A DNA stretch of 64,000 nt, taken from Solenopsis invicta (taxonomy: Eukaryota; Arthropoda; Insecta; Hymenoptera; Formicidae). Positions 51,852-63,952 of the stretch are shown here, one piece after another. The stretch's first letter is position 1. Each line of letters starts with the position of its first letter. Where the stretch lies: assembly GCF_016802725.1 (NCBI RefSeq), contig NC_052679.1:21083548-21147547 (forward strand), given 5' to 3'. The notes beneath the pieces were generated by a model, which saw nothing but the letters and a program-made list of their open reading frames with translations, was not told the DNA's origin and did no database searches. Made by a program: the position numbers and the translations under genes.

Positions 51852-51989
51852 CCGAAGGACGATTTCGACTCCTCCACGCAGAGGAGGCATCCACCCACGA
51901 TGTCTCTTTCTCCTTTCTCTTGTCTGCTTCTTCCTCTTCTAGCATCCTAGATATTTCGGAATGACTTCGATTCGATCGCGCCTGACGCT

Positions 51990-53435
51990 GAAGGGTGAGA
52001 CGGACTTCCGGCAGTGGCATTCCAGAGTCGCGACTTCGTTACGCTATAAAGTCTTGCATCATTCGCGATAACGAGTTCGAGCGAGAAGACGGGGTGTCTT
52101 GTCCTATCGCTAATACAATCGATTGTTGAACCGTTCGTAAAAATGTAGTGGAAACGTAGCAGTCTTCCTATAAATGATTGTTGTTTTCAGTTTCATTGTG
52201 ATCCAACGGGTATCCGATAAATGTCCATTCAAAGTTAAATTTAGCCGGATTTACGGCCATGAGTCACATACAAAATTGCACGATATTGAACATCCTTTTT
52301 TGAATGTGTTTCATTGAATGGTGATATCATCACTGAATGTATGCGACGTCGTACATACAAAAAAGAATTAACACAGATCTTAACACATAACTTCAGCATT
52401 ATGTCAATGCAAGTCAGGATTTCAAGTTACAATTGCCATAGAAAAATGTCACAACGTAAGAAAGCTGCTTTATTGTTTCCTTTAACATTGCAGAAGTAAT
52501 AATAGTTTCGCGGAATAAAACCATAAAGTCAAAGGGACGTGGCGGAAAGCTCTTTGTTGCCCTTTGTGGGCCTACATTACTCCAGAGATGTTTCTTTGTT
52601 GCGTGCGCGCAAACCGTACGCGAGTGCGGAACGAAGAAGAAAAAGCCATCGAAGAGGTATGGAGGCGTGAAAGAGAGGGGAAATCCCGCGGGCAGTCGGC
52701 CGACCACGTGGGTGCCGTCCCCGTTATCCCCCGCGTGGCCACGCGCCAAATAACTCACTTGGCACGCGTAAACAATTACTCCGAAACTCATATTATCGTG
52801 TTACATTACGCGTACATATCTCACGCGTGCGTCTCCGCGGGGCGTGCGTTAAGTGTTGTCTTGTAGCTTTACAGCTCGCGAGCAACACCTCGGCGTCTCT
52901 CGCGTCCCGTAGAGGAAAGTTCCGCTGGAACTCAAAAGCTGCAGAAATAGAACCGTCATGCGCGCGACGAGACTAATTCGAAGAATAAAAAAGACAGACG
53001 TAGATGGGATAATTGTGGCAACGATGTGACATTCTGTAATATTTTTAGCGATACAATTAATTATTTCTTCATTTTTAACAGTTGCACGCAGTACTAATTC
53101 ATTATGAATTATTAATATAATTGTATTATTAAAAATAATATTATTTTTAATATTATTATACAAAATTATACGTATAGCTAGAGGTTAAACCGTCCTTGCT
53201 TGCTATATTACGTAATCGTTCATTCTTCTCAGTTAACATCCTTTTTATGCCTGCGGCTTACTGGCGGGCGCTCTACATCCGTAAATCGATTTGGGCAATC
53301 GCCAAACACGATTGCCGATATCGAGGGTCAAGACCCGTGATCGCAAGACGAGCGCAATGAACGTTCTAAGGTGCACTCACTAGGTTTAACACGAGAATTT
53401 AGATAAGCCGGTCTTTTTCTCGCGGACAGAAATCC
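51990..53435. other. mixed sequence, no gene
   Basis: CpG-rich at 52550-52980, AT-rich elsewhere. The AT-rich 53090-53165 holds an imperfect ATTATTAAAAATAAT foldback. Opposing frames at 52414-52791 (minus) and 52564-52866 (plus) lack motifs. Confidence 0.45.
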
Positions 53436-53455
53436 GAGAGAGAGAGAGAGAGAGA
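53436..53455. repeat. (GA)n microsatellite
   Basis: About 20 bases of GA repeats. Confidence 0.93.
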
Positions 53456-53773
53456 ACGCATTCTAAACGTACATTATATGCAGATAATTTTGCCACAAAG
53501 TTTGCGGGAATTAATCAAAAGTTTGCAGACCATGTGTCTTATATTCATACACGCGCGCATTACGCAGAAAGTTATTTATAATGATACCTGCACGCGTATA
53601 TCGATGTCTTTAATATGACGGTATTGTGTTTACGGATAAACATCAGCGATATAATTTATTTATTCGTTGTCTTGCTACTAAGTTTGACAAAACGATTTTA
53701 AATTAACTTAACTATGTGTCTTGGTTGATTATAACATTTTTTTAATAATCTTAGATTTTTTGTATTTGACCTA

Positions 53774-53973
53774 CACTGCTAAAAATGTCATGAAATTTAA
53801 TGTATTTTTAAATTACACATTAAATTTAATGTATCAATAAGTGACAATCTTGTGCATGAAATTAGTGCACTTTTGACAGCATTAAATTTATATTAATCAT
53901 TAAATGTTTTTTAATGTACCTGCTTAAATTTTGCTTCCGTTTCATTAAATTCTGCTGCCGATTTTTAACAGTG
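53774..53973. mobile_element. 200-bp MITE-like element with CACTG ends
   Basis: The left end CACTGCTAAAAATGTCA matches the reverse complement of the right end, CACTGTTAAAAATCGGCA; both continue into AATTTAATG after a small gap. TA precedes the left end; the right flank is ATATA, so the target duplication is unclear. The interior has several ATTAAATTTAATGT-type words and no frame. The CACTG start and size recall the elements at 1388 and 27453, but the inner sequence differs. Confidence 0.6.
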
Positions 53974-54480
53974 ATATATAATTGGGTGTAACGTATGTAT
54001 ATAAAAGAAGAGGACGCACAGATTTAACTATTACGTATTAATAAATGCGATACGAGTAAATAATAATTAAATATATATGGAAAATTAGTATTTTCATCCT
54101 CATGCTTTATTATCACCGATTATGGTTGTAATGTATGACACCGATCGCGTAATAAACGATCACTGGCCACTGCACGTTATGCAAATCGATGGCAGCGGAT
54201 GATTGAGTCGATAAACTGAATCGAGCACACATTGATGCACGCTCGCACCTTCGATCGAAATTATACGTTACGTCACAAAGTTATTCTTTCAAGTGAATGC
54301 GTATGTATGTACAATATCGCCGCGAATAATTTACGAGTTCGATGTATTCAAGAAAACATTGATTAAACTTTGAAGAATCTTGAAAGCCGAAAACATGCAG
54401 GCACAACATCGACGTAAACTGTTTCGGTTAAGAACGGGGAAATTTATAACAAGACGTCGTATAATACAAAAGATAGAGTA

Positions 54481-54552
54481 TATCATAAACGAATAAACGA
54501 CTTTGTAACAAACATATACCATAAACGGATAAACGGCTTTATAACAAACGGT
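54481..54552. repeat. 36-bp tandem duplication
   Basis: Two adjacent 36-base units (54481-54516 and 54517-54552) sharing CATAAACG(A/G)ATAAACG(A/G)CTTT. Because 36 is a multiple of three, the minus-strand frame 54331-54570 stays open across both and repeats a 12-residue block (CYKAVYPFMVYV / CYKVVYSFMIYS). Whether that frame is coding is unknown. Confidence 0.88.
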
Positions 54553-54570
54553 GTGCAACGGACTCCTCAA

Positions 54571-55694
54571 ATAAAATCTTCTAATATCTTCCTCTCGTTA
54601 AAATTACATGGATGTCAGTTATCCGCCTTCTTTATAGTGCCGCTTTATAGAGCCGTGAGGATAGATTTAAAAGATTTTTCAGGTAAAGCCCGTGACACCG
54701 AAACGTCAGTTACAAGTTTCTACAAGTTTCTCTACAAGTTTTCCTTCCCAAACTTTTGTGCGTTCCGAGAGTGCGAGTTATTCAGGTTTTGCAGAGAATA
54801 AGCCAGCGACCATATTCAGTGGCAAAAAAGAATATGTTCAATTTGAAAAAAATATTTAAAAAAATCTATAAATTATTTAGTATCTCAAGTTGCGTAGAGA
54901 AAAGTTAGATATAAAAGCAGTACAATGTCTGTGTGAGTAAATTTATACGTCTAGATATGTCTCGCGAAATCATATCGCGAAATCAATAGAATTCGTTGTA
55001 GCTTATATCTCCTCGATCGCCTTTCTTCCACTTTCCTCTTTATTAAATACTATCAGCTTTGTGCGAGGAATATCGCGTGATATATCCGAGAATGCGTAAA
55101 CCACTCCGTTGAATTCTTTTTTTATTTTCCGCCCTATTGTGATCAGCATTCTATTTTTGGCCGCCGAATTCTAATTTTACGAGGGCGCCAGCTGGAAACA
55201 AAAAAACTACGGAGAAAAGTGTAGGCGGGCGGCCCATTCGTATCCTTCATCGCGTCTTGTCTTCTTCTGCTCTTCCTTGAAGATTTAGGCCGTATGAATA
55301 ACGACGGAAAAGAAACGATATGAAGCCTGGCATCATCTGTTCTTTGAATTTTACGTGGGATACTGATTTGTTGATACATTTGGCGCTTTTAAAAGTACGA
55401 AATTCATACGGCGTCTTCGCGTAGCTTATTCAGCGAAATTCTTACGGTCACCGTGCTGCTATTTTTCTAGACCGCACGTTCGTTCCAACGCTATAACATT
55501 ATTTGCCCTTGGCATTTGAATATCTATTTGAATATCAATTTCAAAAATGAGGAGATGTGCGTCACACATTCTTCTATTTTTATGAATTACAAATAATTAT
55601 ACCCACAAACTTTGACATCGGTATTTACTTTGAATACTAGAATTGCACAACAAAGAAGAGCAAAATATTATTTATAAAACTATCTCCTCTTACT
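54571..55694. other. AT-rich sequence, no gene
   Basis: Mostly AT-rich. A 78-codon minus frame (55143-55379) and an 82-codon plus frame (54553-54801) show no motif. Confidence 0.45.
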
Positions 55695-56102
55695 TTGCTC
55701 TATCAACGTACGACACTTGTCACAATAGATAGGGCAGTAGTAATACATGAAATCAAACGTATAGCTATCATAAATAATTTCTCGATATATACATTTCAAT
55801 CTTTGTATTACCCAGTGTCCAATTTCTGTGATCTTTCTCAGGTGACCTCTGACCTTCAGCGTTGCCGAAAGACCATTGCCGAGATTCGACCAATTTCACG
55901 AATCGCCAACGACAGACGGCGGACACTGGCGCTACTCCGCAGGCGGTACTCCCATCATCGGCTCGACAATGCAAAGGTTATCGACAATGGCGCACAGCCA
56001 GAAATAGCAGACGGTGCATTGTGTTTAACAATGTATAGAATATCCGGACGCGAGATGGTGGTTTTAGAAGCCGGAAAGTCGGCGGAGGAAGCTTTGATGT
56101 GA
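55695..56102 (+). other. 135-codon orphan frame with possible acceptor
   Basis: The frame's 3' two-thirds (from about 55842) is GC-richer, lacks low complexity and encodes a charged stretch including RCRKTIAEIRPISRIANDRR. A TCTTTCTCAG acceptor-like sequence ends at 55841, just before the GC-rich part, and the frame ends at a TGA at 56100-56102. No domain recognised. The antisense frame 55768-55974 is also open, so chance is a fair alternative. Confidence 0.15.
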
Positions 56103-56399
56103 TGAAGGAATGTGGTAGTGATGAAGGAACGTGTGATCTCCAGCTACACATTGAAAGAGTCTTCACTTGCGTCTTCACCGTGATTTCAACCCCCCAAAAA
56201 AATTTTCGGTACGAGCGATTTAATTGTAATCGTATAAAATCAAATCCAGCCTTCTTTTTTTTCTTTCGTCCTTTCTTTTGCGTCGCTATCGTTTTTAAAA
56301 GAATCATAATGGTAGAAGTTAATATGATTGCGAATTGCGATGACATTTCGCGAAGACCGCAATTATCAATTTTGAAGATAAAATAATGTACGTTGTATT

Positions 56400-57305
56400 T
56401 GTAGAAATCGCGTAGTTCTTCTTTAATGAAAATATCAGAGATGTTGTAAGGAAACATACACATACATATATGCATCGTGCAGAGGATTTACGTCAGACGA
56501 GAAATTCTTCCCAGATAAATCGACGCGGTTTTATTTCTAACGTTAACATAATATGATGCCACGAGCCAATGTTTACTTTACATAATAATACAACATGAAT
56601 GTGAAATTCTGATTATCTGCACGATAACAAATTGAATTACATTAATACGTCGATACGAGAGAATTAAAAATTAACTTTATGAAATAAAAAAAATTTATAA
56701 GAAAAATATTCAAGATAACTTTTAATGTTTTCAATTCAGTGTTAATGTTGACGAATTTCCGCCGTTGATTACACTTCTATTATCCTCGTAGTCCTAAAAA
56801 CACGTGTTTACGCTATTCCAAAGTTGCATATGCTGATGCAATCGCGCGCACTGCACGTTACACCGAGTCGCGTAAAAATGTTCTTAAAAGCAAAATCTTT
56901 CGCGTGCAGAAACTTACCTAAGCAGTAACACGTAGAAAAAAGCCGACATCCTGTATTGGTTTATCACGTGGTCAAGCATACTTTCACAATTTGTATAATT
57001 CTGTGAACACACACGATGGTATTTTCGCGGGAACAAACTCGTCGCGATACACGATGCGTTTTCACTGCCGAGAACATACGTCGAGGGGAGCTTGAAAGCT
57101 CGCTAAGAAAGTCGCGGAAGACGTAGTCGATGACGGTGGTGGTTGCGGGTAAGGGAACATCTCGAAGGGATCTTAACGTTTTATCCCGTCCGTGATAGGG
57201 GGAAGGATCTCCGTTGTACACAAAACGAGGGAGGATGAGGGTGCGCCAGCGGCCCCGCGCGCAACCCTTACGCTCTTACGCCCACACTTATGAATCAGTG
57301 GATGA
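56400..57305. other. AT-rich then CpG-rich spacer, no gene
   Basis: AT-rich to about 56760, then CpG-rich. The 85-codon minus frame at 56964-57221 has no recognised motif. Confidence 0.45.
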
Positions 57306-57494
57306 ATGAATCGACTTTGCCCCACTTTTCGGCGCGTGGGTGTAACGTATCAGCCGGCTAGTCTGACATTTTCGCGCGGTGGCGGCGGCGGCGGCGGCGG
57401 CGGCCACCCTCGCCGGCAACGGCAGCAACGGACCAGCAGCGGCAGCAGCAGCAGCCCGGCGACAACGTGGGCGTTGCTGACTCTATATCTACCC
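57306..57494 (+). other. candidate terminal-coding exon segment with strong donor
   Basis: An ATG at 57306 opens 63 codons, through a (GGC)n poly-Gly run and a Gln/Ser-rich part, to the hydrophobic tail WALLTLYLP. A good splice-donor match (CAC then GTAAGTAG, GT at 57497-57498) lies exactly where the frame meets its stop. A GC-rich 5' exon with this structure would be typical of insect genes with long first introns. No homology or promoter supports it, and donor-like words occur by chance. Confidence 0.18.
57381..57404. repeat. (GGC)n trinucleotide repeat
   Basis: About eight GGC units, followed by CAG-containing units (about 57420-57460). Confidence 0.93.
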
Positions 57495-57499
57495 ACGTA

Positions 57500-60400
57500 A
57501 GTAGACGGTAGTCTGGGACGCGACCACGCAAAAATCCATTTCTACGATCGCCCCGTTTCGGCGGAAAAACAAAATCGTCTCTATAACCGAACCGCGCCGC
57601 TAAACCACTGTATTACGCTTTACGTACACACACATTCGTTATCTTCGTTATCGGTTACTCGTTACCATCAATGTGCATTACTCTTACATATCGGGCATTA
57701 TGCAATGCGTAATTGCACGGTATCTCGATCGACTGCAAAGATAGTCACTATGTAGTAAATCATATAATACGTATAATATTTGCATTCGATTCGGTTCGTA
57801 CGTCGTCGCGTCGGCTGAAATTGCGATAAACTCGACGGAGCAGTGAAACAAATAGCGTCGTTCGAGTCGTAGAAGCGTAGATCCGTTTTCGAGTTATGAC
57901 AAAATATTTGGTCATGAGAAATTTTTAATTTATGTAGCTGACGCACACGTGGGGTTTATGTTCTTTTTAATGCTGTGTTTCGTGCAAAGGCTCCGAATCC
58001 CCGATCGCAATTTTCTTGCGCAATTCCCGTTACGGATGCACGATGAATCCGTCAGTGTCTCGACCTACGCGCACTATCGACATCCCCGATGATCCGTGAC
58101 GTGTGTCGAGTAGAATTTAGAAACCGCAGCTAATTTCCCGTCCTGTTTTCATGCTGCCGGGGAAGCTATCGACTAACTCGAGAAAAGTCGTCGTAGTGCA
58201 TCGCGAGATGCGGTCCGATTAGCGTTGTAGTGGTGAGCGTAGCACTGAATGACGTCAACGGTGTCCCTGTATCTCCAAGCTCCCATTAACTTCGACCGAG
58301 CGCCGAAAAATATAAAAGGAAATTTCACGAGCACAAGAGACCGAGCTTACTCCGCTCTCTCGTCCGCAATTAATCCGCCGCTTCTCGTTAATGCTTCCTT
58401 CACCGATACTGGCATTTTCACGATGGCCTTTTAACCTTGGGCCGCGGCAAATGTCACTGATCGATATCATTTTCGTCGACGCATTTTTGTCGTCACACGT
58501 TCCGCGCGCGAGACGCAAAACGACAAACCGAAATGCGCGACGATTTTGACAACGTTGATACAATGCAAAATGTAAATCAATATGATGTAAAAAAAAGGGA
58601 CTTAAAAATTGCTCGAATTAGAGTCTTTCGACACTTGTTATATATTCACGTACCCACAAAACGATTACGTAATTATATCAGCATCAATGATACAGAATTA
58701 TATTAATGAGCAGTAAATAAACTCTAATGTTGCACCCAAGCACTGAACGTGTCGCGGGCATGTTCTTCGGCGGCTTAAACGACACTCTTGAGGCAATACT
58801 AACGTCGTCTTCGTAAAGAAATCAGCCACGTGCGACGAGGAATTACCGTTTCATTATACGGACGGCGAAGAGAGGTATAGGAGCAACGAGAGAAGGTAGT
58901 GTTGAGGCAGGCTCAAGCGTAGTAAGCATAAAATAAACTTGGAGACGCATGGGGTTCTACGTTTGCCTCACGCACGTACAGCGCGAGAGGCATGTAGCTG
59001 CAAATAATAACAGTGATTGTACAGCTCGCTTCAAATGCCATTTTGGCATCAAAGAACGAAAGATTTTTGGACTGCTGGACTAATAAAAAGTCTTAGATAT
59101 AGAAATTGTTTTAATGCCACGCATATTCCGTGAGAAGAATAATTGTGACGAAACCGAACTGTAGTCTCAGAATATTTCAATTAGTTTTGTAATAACGTAA
59201 TAGTGCGACATACTTTTTATCTATTCGTTTGTCTAATATATTTATGATTATATACGTGACAATCCACTACAGTAATTAAAAATAATTAAAATTTATCTAA
59301 TTTTTATTTCTTGTATAAAGCGTTTTGCATCAATTACACTTTCTAAAATTAACTTATTAAAATCAAAATTAAAATTATTTTTTTATTTTTTCCTCATATT
59401 TAATAGGTGATACCGTTTCGCCATAATAAAATGGCATGCGTTACGCAAAACCGTATTTGAAAAATCCTGTATAACGTCGTGGCGCGAGGGCAATGCAATG
59501 GCGTCATTTTCAAGGCGATTACGCCACGGCGTTTCTAACCCTTGTATTCCAGATGGAATGTCAAGTGCGAGCTTTACAAATGAACGATTGAGGTAGAAAA
59601 GCAAACAATAGCCGGAAAATGCTTCAACTTTGCACTCAACTTTAGACGCCGCAAACTCGCTATCTGGTCGAAATGGACGTCAATGTCGAAGTTATTCATC
59701 GCGAATTACGGGGACTCACATGAAAGACTCTTTATGTGCAAATGAGCAATAAAAGGAGAATGCAATCTGTCATCGCGATGTGCAACGACCGTCGAATCTC
59801 GAGACGGCGGCGTCACCGCAAAAAAAAACAAAAATAAACACGCGAGAAAATAAATGCTGGTCACTTTGTTCTTATTCTATCAAATATATCTGCAATCGTG
59901 GAACACGAAAATCTTTATTCGAGAGCAAATGACGATGAAGAAGAGATCTAGTCGAGCAGCAGCAACTATTGTCGATTAAAGCTATAGGGGGCTATCTCGC
60001 GTATAAGCGAACGGATAATAAAGCAGAAGCTGGCTCTATCGGTCGTTGTGGCTTGGCGGAATATTCAGATTATTTACGGTTAAAATCGGACACAAGAGCC
60101 GAGGGTGATATTACCGCGGTATACGTAGGCGATATAGCGCGACGCACGATCCTACGTCCGCCATCTATTCCACTACGTATATATGTTAAATCGTATTCGA
60201 AGAAAGAGGAGCTTCCACATTCCTGGATATTGTGCCATTCTCTTCGATGGCCATACATAACGCCACCCCTTTCTCAACGGGCTCGCTGTCTCATTCTACG
60301 TCGTAAGCTCGTTCATTCAGAACGCTAAATCAATGAGCGTTATTTTTGGCGCAGACTGGTGTCTGCCTGCGGCCGTACGCACGTATAATAATGGCTCTTA

Positions 60401-63240
60401 CGCAAAAATTTCACGTATTCGAACTCGCGTCGATACTCCGTGTGACGTATTCAAATGCGTCAGCGGTTATGCTTTGACTTACACGTATCTTTGACGCATA
60501 CGACAAAAAAAATCAAAGTCAGCGGTATAAATAGTATTCCTTATCATTTTTTTCTGCGAAACGCTCTAATAAACTCACGGCAATTTAACTCGTAAGTAAA
60601 TTATCACTTTGTTTCAAGCAATATAAAGTCAAATAATAAATATACATATAAGGATAGACTACAATAGATTAAGAGATACAAAGATTTGTCTATTATAATA
60701 AATACAATTATTAATCACTCGCGTTTATATAAGTATATATAAGTTTATAAGAATATATTATAAAGTATTTTTTGAACTTTTATTTATGTTCACAATATAC
60801 TTATTAAAAAAAGTTTTTAACAATTTTTTTGCACTGATTTATACAATTCAATTGTATCTATTTCTGCAAGAATTGTGCAAGAATTGTGCAATAATGCTAG
60901 ATTTATATCGAATGAATACGATCCTGAAATTCTATTTAATAAAATTCGATTAAATAATACATCTAAATACTAATAACTTTTTTTCTACTTTGTGTTCTAT
61001 AAATATCCATCTATAAATTTTTGTTATATAAACATCTCGGTTTCAATCTTCATCGTATATTGGAGATGAATACTATTATATAAGGAAAATAAAATGAAAT
61101 AAAAACTTACTACTTTTAAAATGTTCTTTAACATTTTTTTATGTATTCATGAATTCGGGACTGAAAAAAAATTTGGAATAATTTTTGTTTTAATATCTTG
61201 CAACAGTATAATAAGAGATCATCATATAAATATAAATGACTGCATATATTTCACAATGAAATAAATCGCTAATCTATTCTTAGTCTATCCATTTTAAAGT
61301 ATTGGATCTATGAAATTTCCATTTCAGAAGATTTTTCGTCCTTCTCTCAAATCTTTTATAAATGCACATTTTATGTCTATATCTAACATAATTATCACAG
61401 GTCCATTACTTCAAGTTAAAATAAAAATTGGTTTATTACTCACCGATACGAAGCGCAACGGCGGAGCTATAGACTAGATCGAAACTATATAGATAATCTG
61501 TAAAAAAAAAAAAGAAATAAGTTTCGCAACATTTTCAAAAAATAATATTATATTTTAATACTCTTATTTAATTTCATCCGCGACGCGTACTCGGAAAAGA
61601 TCTTCACAAGTATTCAAGCCGCGAGTAACAAGTGGAGGCGTATCTTCGTTTCGCAACTGTACGTTAGAGCTCTATTGTTCTATCGAACGCGCGACTTATA
61701 TTCAATCTGACTTGCATCCCTCTTGACACATACGAGAGGGTGTGTACCGTCTTATTCATCTGCATCGTTCGATGCAATATATAGAATCCTCCGGCGATTT
61801 CTTTGAAATTCTTACGTTCTGCGAATACCGCAATCGCCAGAAGCAAACATAGATTTACTTCGGAACGGAGCAACATGTTAAAGATGAAGAAGATACAGAT
61901 TTTGCGCGAGCATCTAGAGTCGGCAGGTGAAATTCTCAGTTCTCTAAAAGACCGGTTCTGCCCGCTCTTTGAGCCGCGCACCGAGTTTCGTTATTTGTTT
62001 ATGGCGCAACGATTTGCTTCGATATCGCGTATTCACGCGATTCCTTTTCCAATTAAATGTCGGCGTGTCGGCACGAGAAAGAGAAACAGAGAGACGGGAC
62101 TGCGCAAATTAACGCGTCGTAAAATTCTTTGACGTTAATAATGACATTATTACGCCGTCTCATTCGAAGCGTTTCGAGGACATTCGGCGCGTTGGAAAGA
62201 CGAGACCGAGCGTCCAGGAAATCAGTACCTACGTCTTATACTACCGCACGGTCCGTTCGCTAAATGATCATACGGCGGACGTATGCAAACCCGTGTCAAA
62301 TTACGGTCTCACTTGCCTCGATTGCAACGACTTTAACCCTTCCGCCGCGCACGACGATGCACGACTGTACGCCGCCGGATATTTATCGCTGCTAGTATCT
62401 CTTTATTTGCCCTTGTTGTTAAGCGTGCGCGATCCAAGCGCGATCCATTCCCGAAACAAACATTAACGGCGAATACCGGGAGATACAATTAGCATCGCTA
62501 TCGAATAATTAAATTAACACGCATTGCGATTTGATAATGTTTTTCCTCTTTTGGGCGACGCGTGATTGATGTCAAGGTAATTTGCCACCTTCGTTTCGAC
62601 TTTCTGATTTTAGACCTGGTCCACGCAGAAAGAGGCAAGCAGCCGCACAGCAGCCGCTTTATTTAAAACGGATGATATCGTAGCTATGAACTCGCATGCT
62701 GGATCAACTCCAAAGATGCATGTATTATTTCGAGTACGATTCGGTCTTGCGATAGAGACGGTTCTTTACACGGCGAGAAATTTTGAAAATTTTGGAATGT
62801 GAAAGCTACACATTACTTGCGTGATCCGATAGAAACATTAAAAAAAAAAAAATTTTTTTCTATCTAATAACTTATCAAAAAATATAATACAAAACTGAAG
62901 AGATCAATGTTATTATAAAATAATTGAACAAAAGAAAATAGTGAACATTGAGGAATAAAAAAAACGCGTTGCTTTCGGTCACTTTCTTACTAAGATTAAG
63001 ACGTCGAGACCGTTGGATCTCTCAATTCCTAGCCGCCTAATTTGCCTATCCTCCGAAGGATCGAGCCCGGAATCAAATTAGCGGAAAACGATAAAGCGGC
63101 AAGACGCGAGGGAGGGCAAGGGGGCGAGCCTCTGTTAGGGTGATGTCGCGGCGCGGACGTGAAACCGGTTGCGTGGAACGTGCGCAACGCACGCGCGTGA
63201 ACGTGCGCTGGCGTACGCGGTCATCATGCCAGCGCATACA
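57500..63240. other. alternating AT-rich and CpG-rich sequence, no supported gene
   Basis: CpG-rich at 57500-58560, 59960-60480 and 61600-62480; AT-rich at 58560-59400 and 60500-61600. Frames up to 119 codons (plus 59969-60328) show no domain. A possible TATA word (GGTATAAATAG) lies near 60521-60531 without a downstream gene. An A12T7 tract lies near 62840-62860 and a TCC/GGC-poor mixed block follows to 63240. Confidence 0.45.
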
Positions 63241-63253
63241 TATGTATTTGTCG

Positions 63254-63277
<24 letters not shown>
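63254..63277. repeat. (GT)n microsatellite
   Basis: About 24 bases of GT repeats, followed by a short TATGTGTGCGCGTG alternating stretch. The minus frame over it reads a Thr/His repeat and is not evidence of coding. Confidence 0.95.
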
Positions 63278-63284
<7 letters not shown>

Positions 63285-63782
63285 CGCGTGGAAACCCGTT
63301 GACAGTAAGGTGAGCGATGGCTCGTCAAGCTAGCTGCGGCTGACAGCTGATGACAGGCGCACGCACACAACCGAGACCACACACAATAGGCGCGTGTGCG
63401 CGAGCGCGCCTTCGCAACTACGCGACGATAGCGCACGACGGTGTTTCTTTTCGGACGGTGCCCAATTCATATGGTAATCGTGGGCCCGGTGCGCTATCTC
63501 GCCTTTATTAAGTGCACCGCGTCTGACCCATTTCGCTTGTCAGTCCGGCTCCAGGAATCTCTGAGTCACCCGATCCACGTACCACGCGACTAATGCGCTT
63601 CACCGTCCTGCTGAATCTTACGTGTGTTTCTCCCTTGCCACCTTCCTTGTCCTCGAAAGTCGACGCCCGGTGATGACCGAGGCACACGAGAGGAGAACTC
63701 GAGAGAAGTTTCACTCTATCCGGATATCCGGATTACTTTGAGCGTTCGCTCGAAAAATCATTCAAAGGTTTGGGGAGGGTCT
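63278..63782. other. CpG-rich sequence, no gene
   Basis: CpG-rich with two short minus frames (63224-63436, 63508-63714) that lack motifs. Confidence 0.45.
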
Positions 63783-63819
63783 TTAAAAATAATAGTTTAA
63801 GATATCTAATATCTTCATT

Positions 63820-63952
63820 AAAAATTAGAAATATAAAGGTTAATAAAAGTATATCGTGGTTGTTAATGCGTAAATTAAAACAGTATATTTAGTATCACTT
63901 ATGCATTAACAACTGCGATATAGTGTTATTAGCCTTTATATTTCCAATTTTT
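63820..63952. repeat. 133-nt near-perfect hairpin (MITE or small-RNA precursor candidate)
   Basis: The arm 63820-63873 pairs with 63899-63952 over 54 positions around a 25-nt loop. Only seven positions differ between arms, and four of these would be G-U wobbles in RNA, leaving three true mismatches. Both arms contain GAAATATAAAGG and GTTGTTAATGC type blocks. A 13-base direct repeat TTAAAAATAATAG flanks it (63783-63795 and 63984-63996). It is either a short DNA transposon with very long inverted repeats or a hairpin RNA source; sequence alone does not decide. Confidence 0.8.

Larger units (their letters stand above)
51435..51950 (+). other. 171-codon low-complexity open frame, probably not a gene
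   Basis: The frame starts MEDDDDDDDNDDENVN, becomes poly-Asp through the GAC array, passes a Pro/Arg-rich middle and becomes poly-Arg through the GTC array, ending in a short hydrophobic tail. The same DNA is open on the minus strand (51721-52020, 99 codons, Gly/Asp-rich; its ATG is preceded by an in-frame stop). The openness follows from the 3-bp periodicity. An unusual charged protein or a GC-rich 5' exon cannot be excluded. Confidence 0.15.
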
